The notes under the pieces: model-generated
Database searches by the model: none
Told to the model about the DNA's origin: nothing
What the model saw: the letters and a program-made list of their open reading frames with translations, nothing else
Assembly: GCA_029959295.1 (NCBI GenBank)
Contig: JASCOH010000008.1
Coordinates: forward strand, 186,001-250,000
Direction: 5' to 3'
DNA from: Flavobacteriaceae bacterium PS02334
GTDB taxonomy: Bacteria; Bacteroidota; Bacteroidia; Flavobacteriales; Flavobacteriaceae
Length of the DNA: 64,000 nt
Position numbers and translations under genes: made by a program
Shown here: one piece after another, positions 51,852-61,307 of the stretch
Layout of the letters: each line of letters begins with the position of its first letter
Position numbering within the stretch: position 1 is the first letter of the stretch

Positions 51852-54626
51852 TTAGAAAGTGTAAGACAGGTTTAAAGAGAAACCAACTCCTTTTTTATAA
51901 TCTTTTACAGTAAGGTCGCTTTCTGTAATGTCGATCTTGCTTTTATCGCCCATTTCGATTTTATATTTAGGATTCAGAAGATTTTCTGCAGCAAATTTCA
52001 AATCCCAATTTGAAGATAATTTACTGTTCCAAATAAAATCAAGCTTGTTGAATGGCATTTCATAATAATGATCTAAATCACGAGTACCAACTGCAAAAAT
52101 TCTTTTTCCGTATACATTGTAAACTAAGGAAACTGTGTTATTCCATGTTTCGCTGAAATCAAATTCATATTTTAAATCAGCATTGATAAGCCACGGTGAA
52201 GCACCTTGAAGTTGTCTTTCATTATCTGTTTCAATAACATTCTCAGTAGTTACTTTAGTGTACATAACAGAAGTGTTGAAACCTAATGACAAGTCTTTAA
52301 GTGATTGTGAAACTCTGTCCAATTGCACTAAAAATTCAAGTTCGGCTCCTAATAATAATGCTTTTTTAGAGTTGGCATAAGATATGATTTGACCTCCACT
52401 ACCTGCTGAGTTCATGAAAATTCTTTCAATTGGGTTTTGCAGGTATTTTGAGAAAGCTGTTACAGCAAATAATTCTTTGTTTGTTGGGAAAATTTCATAC
52501 TTCAAATCAACATTATAGTTGTCGCTGTTTACAAGTTCTGAATTTCCGTTTTCGATTGTTCCGTCAAGATTAACAAACTCTAGAGGGAAAGCTTCCATGA
52601 TTACAGGTCTTGTAATAGTTTTTGAAGCACTGAATCTTAAGTTTGAAGCATCACTAACTTTATATTTCATGTTAAGCGATGGCAATAAATCTACATTGTC
52701 TGTCTTTTTAACAAGCAAAGGATCGTCAAAACTGCCTTGTTCTCTATATTTTGTCTCTTTGCTGCTTTGTTCTACTCTTGCTCCAATGTTAAGTTCATAA
52801 GATTCTCCAAATTTCAAAGCTAAATCTACATAACCGGCGTTTACAAATTCTTTAAGTTTTGCTTGGTAAGTTGAATTTGAAGCATCGCTATAGTAAAAAT
52901 CAGAATTTTGAATTGCTGATTGGAAGATGTCATCAGGCGTGTTTGTTGGAAATGCTACTTGGTTGTTGCCACTCGCACCTCTATTTGACTTAGCAAATCT
53001 ATAGCTAGATTCCATGTCGTTCATATAACCGTTGTATCCAGCTGTCAATTTGTTTGCTTTTGTAATGTCTTCATTTCCAAATTTCCAGTTATATTCTACC
53101 ATTCCTGAAGCATAAAATTTACCGCTGATGTCAAAATATTGTCTAAGCAAGCTGTTTCCGCTATAGTTGATTCCTGTAGTTTCTTCATCTTGTTTAAAAC
53201 CGCTGAAAGATTTTCTGTCTGGCAATTCAAAAGTTGTTTTTGTATAAGAAGCTCCAGCTTTAATTTCTTGTCTTTCATCAGCAGTCAATTTATAAGTAGC
53301 CAATAATTGCGAGTTGAAGAAAGAAGTTTCAGTCAATTGGTTTAATCTGATGAACGCGTTTTTATTAGTCGCAGCACCATTAGTATAACCCAATTGATCT
53401 TGAATCATGTTTTCAGTAGTTTTCAAATAGAAAGTATTTGAAGTCAAAGTAAATCTGTCTGTTTTATAATTTAAAACGCCTAACAATGACGAATTTGTAG
53501 TGAATTTGTATTGCTTATTGTACAAATCATTATTATAATTTCCTTGGCCTGGCGTAAAAAAACGGTCAACACCTTCTCTATACTGGTATTTATTGTCATA
53601 GTTGATTGAGAATAAATAATTGAAAGTATTGTTGTTTTTTAAATTGAATTTTTCAGAATGCAATATTCCCAAGCTTGTATTTAACGGAGCAATTTCTTCT
53701 TCTACATTAAATCCTGATCCAAATTGATTTTGTGATTCTTCAGCAGTAAAATCTTTTCTTCTAGGAATTCCTGCCATAACTGAAGGCATGTCTCTTTCGT
53801 TTCCTGAAAATCCAAAAAAGTCTCCAGTAGAATTTCCGTCTTCAGAAATTAAAAACTTCTTTAAATTATTGTTTGTAGTAAAGCTTGTCCCGATATTGAT
53901 TTTCGTCATGCTTTTGTTTCCTCTTGCTGTTACGATGTCAAAAGTTCCACCGGCAAAATCTCCATAAATATTAGTGTTGAATGTCTTGTAAGTTTCAATA
54001 ACGCTAACAATATCCGTTGGAAACAAATCTAAAGGAATAATTTTCTTAAAAGGATTGTTTGATGGAACAGCCAAACCGTTTATCAATAAATTATTGTAAC
54101 GGTCTTCCAAACCTCTTACAAAAATACCTCTTCCGTCTACTTTCGTGATTCCGGTGATTTTTGTCAAGCCTTCTTCAACATCGCTCACGCCTTTTCTAGA
54201 AAGTTCTTGCGCACCGATACTTTGCTTGATTTCAACAGCATTTTTTTGTTCCAGCAATAAAGCCGCTTCTTTTTCTCTGCTTTGAATTGACTCAATAACG
54301 ACATCTTCAAGGCTAACGCTTCCAGAGCTTAAAGACTTGTTCACTGTCTTTTTCTCTCCGGCGGCAATCGTGATTTTCTCTTCTTGCGATTCATATCCAA
54401 GAAAGCTAAAAACTAAAACATAAGCTCCCGGCTTTAATTCGATAGAATACTTTCCGTCAATGTCGGTCTGTTTTGAATTGTTTGTTCCTTTAACTGTTAC
54501 ATTTGCGAAAGGAAGTGATTCGTTATTCAAGTCCTTATCTGTAATAGTTCCAGAAATTGTACCTTTGCTTTGTGCAAATCCAAGAGTGCTAAGCAATAAG
54601 GTGATGAATAAAAGTTTAATTTTCAT
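51852..54626 (-). CDS. TonB-dependent receptor with carboxypeptidase-regulatory-like domain
   Basis: A 924-residue outer-membrane transporter. Signal peptide (1-18, ending GFAQ), then a CarboxypepD_reg-like domain (about 22-105; KGTISGTITDKDLNNESLPF), a plug domain (about 120-230; IFVRGLEDRYNNLLINGLAV) and a 22-strand barrel to the end, which closes with GVGFSLNLSYTF. A SusD partner is absent, so this is not a standard Sus system. The lipoprotein gene follows and a two-component pair diverges upstream. The substrate is unknown. Confidence 0.92.
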   Translation of the reverse strand: MKIKLLFITLLLSTLGFAQSKGTISGTITDKDLNNESLPFANVTVKGTNNSKQTDIDGKYSIELKPGAYVLVFSFLGYESQEEKITIAAGEKKTVNKSLSSGSVSLEDVVIESIQSREKEAALLLEQKNAVEIKQSIGAQELSRKGVSDVEEGLTKITGITKVDGRGIFVRGLEDRYNNLLINGLAVPSNNPFKKIIPLDLFPTDIVSVIETYKTFNTNIYGDFAGGTFDIVTARGNKSMTKINIGTSFTTNNNLKKFLISEDGNSTGDFFGFSGNERDMPSVMAGIPRRKDFTAEESQNQFGSGFNVEEEIAPLNTSLGILHSEKFNLKNNNTFNYLFSINYDNKYQYREGVDRFFTPGQGNYNNDLYNKQYKFTTNSSLLGVLNYKTDRFTLTSNTFYLKTTENMIQDQLGYTNGAATNKNAFIRLNQLTETSFFNSQLLATYKLTADERQEIKAGASYTKTTFELPDRKSFSGFKQDEETTGINYSGNSLLRQYFDISGKFYASGMVEYNWKFGNEDITKANKLTAGYNGYMNDMESSYRFAKSNRGASGNNQVAFPTNTPDDIFQSAIQNSDFYYSDASNSTYQAKLKEFVNAGYVDLALKFGESYELNIGARVEQSSKETKYREQGSFDDPLLVKKTDNVDLLPSLNMKYKVSDASNLRFSASKTITRPVIMEAFPLEFVNLDGTIENGNSELVNSDNYNVDLKYEIFPTNKELFAVTAFSKYLQNPIERIFMNSAGSGGQIISYANSKKALLLGAELEFLVQLDRVSQSLKDLSLGFNTSVMYTKVTTENVIETDNERQLQGASPWLINADLKYEFDFSETWNNTVSLVYNVYGKRIFAVGTRDLDHYYEMPFNKLDFIWNSKLSSNWDLKFAAENLLNPKYKIEMGDKSKIDITESDLTVKDYKKGVGFSLNLSYTF

Positions 54627-54810
54627 TTGTTGTGTTCTTTAATTTTGCGCAAAGAAACAGCCGCGCTGTAAAGTTCATGTTACTCACCTGTTACTATTAA
54701 GTTTCATTAACTTTACTAAATTGTTACCAGATTAAATTACCGTTAACACATATAATCCTTTTGTTTTATATTTACATTTACAACCGCTAAACGCATAATT
54801 TTTCCCAAAG

Positions 54811-55494
54811 ATGAAAAAGAAAGACATTAAGATTTTATTGGTTGATGATGAGCAAGATATTCTAGAGATTGTAGGGTATAATCTGACGCAAGAAGGCTAT
54901 CAGATTTTTACAGCAAGCAATGGCAAGGAAGCGATTCAGAAAGCAAAAAAAGAATTGCCACACTTGATAATTATGGATGTCATGATGCCAGAAATGGACG
55001 GAATGGAAGCTTGTGAAAACATCAGAAAATTGCCTGAATTGAGCAATGTCATCATCACTTTTTTAACCGCAAGAAGCGAAGATTATTCTCAAGTTGCCGG
55101 TTTTGATGCCGGAGCTGATGATTATATTACAAAACCGATCAAGCCAAAGCTGTTGGTAAGTAAAGTTAAAGCATTGTTGAGAAGATTGAAGGAAGACGAG
55201 CAAAACTCAGAAACTTTAAACGTTGGCGGCATCGAAATTAACCGCGAAGAATATAAAATCGTTCAAGACGGAAAAGAAATCGTTTTGCCAAGAAAAGAAT
55301 TTGAATTGTTCTATCTTTTAGCTTCAAAACCAGGAAAAGTATTCAAAAGAGAAGAGATTTTAGACAAAGTTTGGGGAAATGAAGTAATCGTCGGCGGCAG
55401 AACAATCGACGTTCACATTCGCAAATTAAGAGAAAAAATCGGAGAAGAATTATTCAAAACCATCAAAGGAGTTGGCTATAAATTAGAAGTTTAA
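54811..55494 (+). CDS. PhoB/OmpR family response regulator
   Basis: A 227-residue regulator: receiver domain (1-120) with VDDE (11-14), the phospho-acceptor Asp56 (IIMDVMMPEMDG) and the Lys of ITKPIKPK; winged-helix DNA-binding domain (about 135-225) with KEFELFYLLASKPGKVFKRE and GRTIDVHIRKLREKIGE. The next gene overlaps it by one base (TAATG). Divergent from the TonB receptor, its likely target. PhoB-like by domain and sequence, but phosphate sensing is only inferred. Confidence 0.93.
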   Translation: MKKKDIKILLVDDEQDILEIVGYNLTQEGYQIFTASNGKEAIQKAKKELPHLIIMDVMMPEMDGMEACENIRKLPELSNVIITFLTARSEDYSQVAGFDAGADDYITKPIKPKLLVSKVKALLRRLKEDEQNSETLNVGGIEINREEYKIVQDGKEIVLPRKEFELFYLLASKPGKVFKREEILDKVWGNEVIVGGRTIDVHIRKLREKIGEELFKTIKGVGYKLEV

Positions 55495-56537
55495 TGGCTG
55501 TAAGTTTCAAGAAAACCTATCGTTTTGCAGTAAAATCATCGCTGTATATTACCTTTTTCGCAACAGGATTAGCAGCGATTCTGACCGCGTTTTTCTTTAC
55601 GTTTTCTTGGAAATTCTGTTTTGTTTTTGCTTTTTCAATAGCTGTTTTTTCTTTCTTCGTAATTCAATACCGCGTCGAAAGATTTATTTACCGAAGAGTC
55701 AAGAAAATCTATGACGACGTTTCCCTCTTAGAATCTACCAATTTCAGGTCGCAGCCAATTACTACAGACATGGCGACCTTGACCAAGCAAGTCAAAAAGT
55801 TCGCAACCGACAAAAAACTAGAAATAGAGACTTTAAAAGTACGTGAAGAATACCGACGCGAGTTTATCGGAAACGTTTCCCACGAATTAAAAACACCGCT
55901 TTTTACTGTTCAAGGTTATCTTTCTACATTGCTTGACGGCGGCATGAAAGACAAAACAATCCGCAAGAAATACCTGCAAAGAGCTGAAAAAGGAGTAGAA
56001 AGATTGATAATCATAGTGCAAGATTTAGATATGATTACCAAACTGGAAGCTGGCGAATTGAACTTAGTCAATACCAGATTTGATATTCTCGAAGTAATCC
56101 AAAATGTATTCGATTTGCTCGAAATGAAGGCTTCCGAAAAAAATATCCTGCTGATGTTTGATGCCAAATATGTAAAGCCGATTTATGTTTATGGCGACAA
56201 AGAAAAAATCCAGCAGGTTGTCACGAATCTGGTCGTAAATTCCATAAAATATGGCAAAGAAGACGGAACTACTGAAGTGAGCGTCGAGGATTTAGTGAAC
56301 AATAAAGTAATCGTCAGGGTCATGGACAACGGCGACGGAATCGAAAAGCACCACATTCCAAGGCTTTTTGAGCGCTTTTACCGTGTCGATAAAAGCGGTG
56401 CCAGAAGCGAAGGCGGTTCTGGACTTGGACTTTCCATCGTGAAGCATATCATTGAAGCTCACGATGAAAAGATGTATGTGGAAAGCCAAGTAGGCAAGGG
56501 GTCAGAATTCTCATTTACCCTCGAAAAGACAAAATAA
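55494..56537 (+). CDS. Sensor histidine kinase (PhoR-like)
   Basis: A 347-residue kinase with two membrane helices (about 16-36 and 39-57) and almost no periplasmic loop, so it may sense membrane or cytoplasmic signals. HisKA domain: FIGNVSHELKTPL with His130. ATPase boxes: VVTNLVVNSIKYGKEDG (N box), VMDNGDGIEKHHIPRLFERF (G1/F) and SEGGSGLGLSIVKHIIEAH (G2). Pairs with the preceding regulator. Its 3' end overlaps the convergent glycosyltransferase by 27 bp. Confidence 0.93.
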   Translation: MAVSFKKTYRFAVKSSLYITFFATGLAAILTAFFFTFSWKFCFVFAFSIAVFSFFVIQYRVERFIYRRVKKIYDDVSLLESTNFRSQPITTDMATLTKQVKKFATDKKLEIETLKVREEYRREFIGNVSHELKTPLFTVQGYLSTLLDGGMKDKTIRKKYLQRAEKGVERLIIIVQDLDMITKLEAGELNLVNTRFDILEVIQNVFDLLEMKASEKNILLMFDAKYVKPIYVYGDKEKIQQVVTNLVVNSIKYGKEDGTTEVSVEDLVNNKVIVRVMDNGDGIEKHHIPRLFERFYRVDKSGARSEGGSGLGLSIVKHIIEAHDEKMYVESQVGKGSEFSFTLEKTK

Positions 56538-57575
56538 TTTATTCCAAGTTATATCGGTTCCAAAGTTTTTGAGTCCTTTGAAAAGGTCAATTTCCATAAG
56601 CTTTTCAATCTTGAAATCGGCTTGTTTTGAAAACGGAACCAATCCTTCTTTCTTCAGTTTTTTAGCCAAATATTCTTGTTCATATTGTCCCGGGGTTGGA
56701 ATGAAAAACGCTTTTTTTCCTAATTGTGCCAAATCCATAATCGTAGTGTAACCTGAACGGCAAAGCACAATTTCACTTTCGTTAAAAGTGTTTTCAAGCT
56801 CTTCGGTGTTCATGAAATTATAATAAGTCACATTTCCAAACTGTTCTACATTTTGTTCTGGCTCAATTTTTCCTTTGATAAAAATAGCATCGCCTTTAAA
56901 AGTAAGCATTTCCTTTTTTAATTGTTCTTCAAGCATCCCGCGCTGAGGTTCTGGACCAGAAAGAATAACCATCAGGTCATACTTTTTTGAAACGGTTTTT
57001 TTGTGCAGGCGGCTCAACGGACCAATGTATTTTATATTGGAATCTGGGTTTTCTAAATGGCCTAATTTTCCAGTAAGATTCGGTTTGGTTTCCACATCAG
57101 GAACCCAGCACTGATTGAATTTTTTGATAATCTGCTGGTGCATTTTGCTAGAAATCCAAGTCGTATTTCCGGTCAATACGTTTAATTGGTGCGTAATAAA
57201 AACCGAAGGAATTTTCTTAGAATGCACGCCAAGTCGATTGTCAGAAATAATTCCGGTTAAATCATATTCTTTAATCCATTTCTTGATGATTTTTTTCTCT
57301 TCATAAATTGCATCAAGCATTTTCGGAGCGTTTAAAAGCATTTTCCATTTAAAGAAAGCGCCATTTTTGGCATACTCAATTTGATAGGATGGAAGTTCTA
57401 AAGATTTTAAGTGCGGAAATTCTTTTTGGAGCATTTTTAAGGCAACTCCGTCAGAAGCGATAATCGGGTTATAGCCGTTGTTTTCTAAAGCTTCAATGAT
57501 CGGAATGCAGCGTGTTGCGTGGCCTAATCCCCAATTTAAAGGTGCTACAAGAATGTTTTTCTTTTGAGTTTCCAA
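56511..57575 (-). CDS. Glycosyltransferase of the MurG/GT28-like fold
   Basis: A 354-residue GT-B fold enzyme. The N-terminus MNILVAPLNWGLGHATRC-like stretch (seen as KNILVAPLNWGLGHATRCI) and the C-terminal CRSGYTTIMDLAQLGKKAFF then IPTPGQYEQEYLA are typical of GT28/MurG-like sugar transferases using a nucleotide sugar. Substrate unknown; it is not MurG itself, which is normally in the dcw cluster. The 3' end overlaps the histidine kinase gene. Confidence 0.86.
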   Translation of the reverse strand: METQKKNILVAPLNWGLGHATRCIPIIEALENNGYNPIIASDGVALKMLQKEFPHLKSLELPSYQIEYAKNGAFFKWKMLLNAPKMLDAIYEEKKIIKKWIKEYDLTGIISDNRLGVHSKKIPSVFITHQLNVLTGNTTWISSKMHQQIIKKFNQCWVPDVETKPNLTGKLGHLENPDSNIKYIGPLSRLHKKTVSKKYDLMVILSGPEPQRGMLEEQLKKEMLTFKGDAIFIKGKIEPEQNVEQFGNVTYYNFMNTEELENTFNESEIVLCRSGYTTIMDLAQLGKKAFFIPTPGQYEQEYLAKKLKKEGLVPFSKQADFKIEKLMEIDLFKGLKNFGTDITWNKLFCLFEGK

Positions 57576-57728
57576 GTTTCGTGATGCTTTACAGGTTAAA
57601 AATAGTCATTTATTCTTCTTGATTTTTTAAAACGTATTGTCGTTTATAATTAAAAGAACATCATCGAAGATAAAAGTAATTCAGTTCATATATATTTCCT
57701 TAATTTTACCAAAATTTTAAATTTAGCC

Positions 57729-58403
57729 GTGGGAAGTAAAAATAAATTAAAGCGATTTAAGGAAAACGCGACGTTTGAGAACGTTTTTCAGCCAACGAGA
57801 GAAGAAGTTGTAAGCGGGGAATTTCCGTTAAGAGGAAAATGGAATGCTGATTTTTTCAAAAATGACAATCCGATAATTTTAGAATTGGGTTGCGGAAAAG
57901 GCGAATATTCTGTTGGTTTGGCAGAGAAATATCCGAATAAAAACTTTGTTGGTATTGATATCAAAGGAGCTCGTTTTTGGCGTGGTGCCAAGACTGCTGT
58001 GGAAGATGGCTTGCACAATGTAGCATTTGTAAGAACTCAGATTGAGCTGATCAACTACGTTTTTGCAGAAAATGAAGTCGACGAAATTTGGATTACTTTT
58101 CCAGATCCGCAGATTAAATATAAGCGTACAAAACACAGAATGACAAATTCTGAATTCTTGCAGTTGTATAAAAAAATATTGAAGCCAGACGGCGTGATGA
58201 ACTTGAAAACCGACAGCGAATTCATGCACGGTTACACGCTCGGATTGCTTCACGGCGAAGGCCATGAAGTTTTATATGCGAACCATAACGTGTATAAAAA
58301 TGAGGGAAGTCCAGAGGAAGTTACAAGTATTCAGACATTTTATGAAAAACAATATTTGGAAATTAACAAAGCAATTACCTATATTAGATTCAAAATAAAA
58401 TAG
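57729..58403 (+). CDS. trmB: tRNA (guanine-N7-)-methyltransferase
   Basis: Methylates G46 of tRNAs with S-adenosylmethionine. The 224-residue protein has the SAM motif ILELGCGKGEYSVGLAEKYP (about 58-77) and the conserved WITFPDPQIKYKRTKHRM substrate region. The start is GTG at 57729; the sequence MGSKNKLKRFKENATF is the expected flavobacterial N-terminus. A LysE-type gene follows after one base, so the two are co-transcribed. Confidence 0.94.
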   Translation: MGSKNKLKRFKENATFENVFQPTREEVVSGEFPLRGKWNADFFKNDNPIILELGCGKGEYSVGLAEKYPNKNFVGIDIKGARFWRGAKTAVEDGLHNVAFVRTQIELINYVFAENEVDEIWITFPDPQIKYKRTKHRMTNSEFLQLYKKILKPDGVMNLKTDSEFMHGYTLGLLHGEGHEVLYANHNVYKNEGSPEEVTSIQTFYEKQYLEINKAITYIRFKIK

Positions 58404-58404
58404 T

Positions 58405-59031
58405 ATGGCGGTTGCGATGGCACTCGTGTGGGGTTTTTGCTTGTCGACCATTGGAATTGCACTTCCAGGGTTGATAAATATGACGGCGGCTAAAATTAGT
58501 GTTCGTGACGGCAGGTCAAGGGCTTTGATTTTTGTGGCCGGAGCGCTGGTAATTATTTTTGTCCAGACTTATATTGCAGTCGCTTTTGCGAAACTGATCA
58601 ACAGTCGCCCCGACTTGATTTATATGCTTCAGGAAATTGGCTTGGTGCTGTTTTCACTGCTGACAATATATTTCATGTTCATTGCAAAAAAGCCAAAAGT
58701 CAAAGCAGAAGATACCAAAGTGAGAACTAAAGTAGGCCGTTTTTTCTTAGGAATGTTGCTTTCGGCATTGAACTTTTTCCCGATTCCTTATTTTGTATTT
58801 GTAAGCGTAACTTTGGCAAATAACGGGCATATCAAGTTTGCTCCGTTGTCAAATTTTCTGTTTGTCATGGGAGTTTTGATCGGTTCGTTCTCAATTTTCT
58901 ATTTGTATATTATTTTTTTCAAGAAAATCGAGCACAAAACCGAATGGATGATGCGAAACATGAATTACTTTCTAGGTTCGGTTACAGGTTTGGTTGCTGT
59001 TGTAAATTTAATTAAGATTTTAAGGAATTAA
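58405..59031 (+). CDS. LysE/RhtB family amino-acid exporter
   Basis: A 208-residue membrane protein with about six helices. The opening FCLSTIGIALPGLINMTAAK with ISVRDGRSRAL after it is the LysE/RhtB signature; later helices hold LSALNFFPIPYFVFVSVTLA. Members export amino acids; the substrate here is unknown. It starts one base after the trmB stop. Confidence 0.88.
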   Translation: MAVAMALVWGFCLSTIGIALPGLINMTAAKISVRDGRSRALIFVAGALVIIFVQTYIAVAFAKLINSRPDLIYMLQEIGLVLFSLLTIYFMFIAKKPKVKAEDTKVRTKVGRFFLGMLLSALNFFPIPYFVFVSVTLANNGHIKFAPLSNFLFVMGVLIGSFSIFYLYIIFFKKIEHKTEWMMRNMNYFLGSVTGLVAVVNLIKILRN

Positions 59032-59096
59032 ATTTGAACCATTAATGTATTAAGTTTTGGGCGAAATCCTTGAAATCATTTAATCTGTGGCGAACA

Positions 59097-59429
59097 ATGA
59101 AAGAAGAAAATTTTTTCCAAAGGGTTTATCAAGTCGCAAGACAAATTCCATATGGAAAAGTAACTTCGTATGGAGCTATTGCTAGATTTTTAGGAGCCAC
59201 AGGTTCCGCCAGAATGGTAGGCTGGGCAATGAATGCTTCGCACAATATGGAAGATGTTCCTGCACACAGAGTGGTAAATCGAAAAGGACTTTTATCAGGA
59301 AAGCATCATTTTGAAGGCACAAATTTAATGCAGCAGCTTCTAGAAAATGAAGGAATTGAAGTAGAAGAAAACCAAATTATAGATTTCGAAAAACATTTTT
59401 GGGATCCGATGATTGAACTGAATTCATAA
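59097..59429 (+). CDS. MGMT-fold alkyltransferase-like protein (no active-site Cys)
   Basis: A 110-residue protein of the DNA-binding domain fold of O6-alkylguanine transferase. KVTSYGAIARFLGATGSARMV and GWAMNAS are clear, but the reactive PCHR(V) is PAHRVV: the Cys is replaced by Ala. It is therefore an alkyltransferase-like (ATL) protein, which binds O6-alkylated bases and hands them to nucleotide excision repair, and should not have transferase activity. A longer frame begins at 59070; ATG 59097 is preferred. A strong terminator follows. Confidence 0.88.
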   Translation: MKEENFFQRVYQVARQIPYGKVTSYGAIARFLGATGSARMVGWAMNASHNMEDVPAHRVVNRKGLLSGKHHFEGTNLMQQLLENEGIEVEENQIIDFEKHFWDPMIELNS

Positions 59430-59430
59430 A

Positions 59431-59460
59431 AAAAAGGCGAGATAATTTTCTCGCCTTTTT
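59431..59460. terminator. Bidirectional intrinsic terminator
   Basis: AAAAAGGCGAGA (59431-59442) pairs with TCTCGCCTTTTT (59449-59460); serves both the ATL gene and the convergent aquaporin gene. Confidence 0.85.
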
Positions 59461-59472
59461 TATTATAAAGAA

Positions 59473-60177
59473 TTAATTTTCTTCTTTTTGCAATAGAAAT
59501 TTATAAGCCAATCCGGCTAAAATTGCGCCGCCAATTGGTGCTGCCCAAAATAGCCAAAGCTGTGAAATATATTCGCCACCCACAAATAATGCTTGTGATG
59601 TAGATCGCGCAGGATTTACAGATGTATTTGTAATCGGAATACTGATAAGGTGAATCAATGTCAGTCCAAGTCCAATGGCAATGCCAGCAAAAGCTGAATT
59701 TGCAAACTTATCGGTTGCTCCTAAAATGATAATCAAGAAGAAGAAAGTAAGCAGAAATTCTGTAGCAAAAGCAGCTTGAAGCGAATATCCTGTTGGAGAA
59801 AGATTGCCAAAACCGTTTGCGGCAAATGCTCCCGCTTTTGTTGGGTCAATTGCAAAACCGTCTTTTCCTGATGCAATTAAATATAAAGCCGCCGCCGCGA
59901 CAATACCGCCGATCAATTGTGAAATAATATAAGGCGCTAAATCTTTAGCAGGAAATCTCCCGCCTGCCCACAATCCAAAGGAAACCGCAGGATTGAAATG
60001 CCCGCCAGAAATATGTCCGACGGCATAAGCCATTGTTAATACTGTTAAGCCAAAAGCCAAAGCAACTCCGGCAAAACCAATTCCTAATTCTGGAATTCCA
60101 GCAGCGAATAATGCGCTTCCGCAGCCTCCAAAAACCAGCCAAAATGTTCCAAAAAATTCGGCGAATAATTTTTTCAT
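59473..60177 (-). CDS. aqpZ: Aquaporin (MIP family, AqpZ-like)
   Basis: A 234-residue water channel. Both NPA motifs are present: [17 protein letters not shown] in the first half and [13 protein letters not shown] in the second. The ar/R filter Arg is present (NPARS). The N-terminus [20 protein letters not shown] matches AqpZ. A longer frame opens at 60207; ATG 60177 is preferred. Glycerol-type residues are not evident, so water is the likely substrate. Confidence 0.92.
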   Translation of the reverse strand: MKKLFAEFFGTFWLVFGGCGSALFAAGIPELGIGFAGVALAFGLTVLTMAYAVGHISGGHFNPAVSFGLWAGGRFPAKDLAPYIISQLIGGIVAAAALYLIASGKDGFAIDPTKAGAFAANGFGNLSPTGYSLQAAFATEFLLTFFFLIIILGATDKFANSAFAGIAIGLGLTLIHLISIPITNTSVNPARSTSQALFVGGEYISQLWLFWAAPIGGAILAGLAYKFLLQKEEN

Positions 60178-60349
60178 GTAGATCGTTTTAAGTGTTAATT
60201 GAAACAAATCTAAAAGTTCTATCCTTTATTTTTAGATTTACAACTTTCATATTTTCGGATTTGCCCATTTAATCGATGAACGACTTAAAAAATCTTTGAA
60301 CTGCATACTTCTTGCGAAAAACAAGCCGTTTTATTGCCTTAATTTGAAC

Positions 60350-60357
60350 TACTTTTG
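60350..60357 (+). promoter_or_regulatory. -7 box abutting the flippase-like gene
   Basis: TACTTTTG, then CTGAC, then the ATG at 60363. Confidence 0.45.
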
Positions 60358-60362
60358 CTGAC

Positions 60363-61307
60363 ATGTTTTCAATTTTCAAAAAAAGCAAGGGCTTTATCAT
60401 TCTCATCGTCAAAATTTTAATTGTCGGTGGCGCTTTTTATTTTATTTATAGCCAGTTGGCAAATAATGACAAGTTAGATTGGAAGAAATTTCTAGAACTT
60501 TTAGACAAGAAAAAATCCTTCTTCGGAATAGTATTTATCTTGTCATTCAGCTTTTTCAATCGCTTTTTTGAGATTCTCAAGTGGCAAAATCTAGCGCAAA
60601 TAATTCAAAAAATTTCGCTAAGCCAAGCAACCGAACAAGTTTTGGCAGCATTGACCGCTTCAATTTTTACGCCTAACGGAATAGGGGAATACGGTGCAAA
60701 AGCGTTATATTTTGAAAAAAGCCAAGCGAAAAAAGTCGTATTTATTAACTTGATTTGCAACGGAATACAAATGGTTTTGACCATTATTTTCGGCTTTTTA
60801 GGATTGCTTTACTTTAATTATAAATTTTCAGTAGTCTCAACAAATACTATTTTGGTTGTTTTTGCAATTTCAGGAATCACTTTGATTGTTCTTTTTGCGC
60901 TTAAAAAAACTACTATAAAAGGTTATTCTCTTGATAAATTATTCAAGAAAGTAAACGAAATTCCGAAGAAAATCCATCAAAAAAATATTCTTTTGGCGGT
61001 TTTTAGATACTTGATATTTTCGCACCAATATTATTTTTTGTTTCTGGCTTTCGACGTGAATCTGCCTTATTTTGAATTGATGGCAACAATAACGAGCGTC
61101 TATTTTCTAGCGTCTTCATTGCCTACTTTTCAGTTTTTAGATTTCGCTGTAAAAGGAAGCGTCGCCGTTTATTTCTTCGGAATTCTAGGTGTCAATGAAT
61201 GGATTGTCATTTTTATCACTACCTTAATGTGGTTTTTGAATGTCGTGATTCCGGTTCTGATCGGAAGTTTTTATGTCTTTAATTTTAAGTCCAGATGGAA
61301 ATCCTAA
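60363..61307 (+). CDS. Lysylphosphatidylglycerol-synthase-TM / flippase-like membrane protein
   Basis: A 314-residue protein with about eight helices of the UPF0104/LPG_synthase_TM family (FFGIVFILSFSFFNRFFEIL, LTASIFTPNGIGEYGAKALY, YFLASSLPTFQFLDFAVKG). The family includes lipid flippase-like membrane parts; activity here is unknown. It overlaps the following GT2 by 13 bp, so the two work together, probably in a glycolipid pathway. Confidence 0.85.
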   Translation: MFSIFKKSKGFIILIVKILIVGGAFYFIYSQLANNDKLDWKKFLELLDKKKSFFGIVFILSFSFFNRFFEILKWQNLAQIIQKISLSQATEQVLAALTASIFTPNGIGEYGAKALYFEKSQAKKVVFINLICNGIQMVLTIIFGFLGLLYFNYKFSVVSTNTILVVFAISGITLIVLFALKKTTIKGYSLDKLFKKVNEIPKKIHQKNILLAVFRYLIFSHQYYFLFLAFDVNLPYFELMATITSVYFLASSLPTFQFLDFAVKGSVAVYFFGILGVNEWIVIFITTLMWFLNVVIPVLIGSFYVFNFKSRWKS

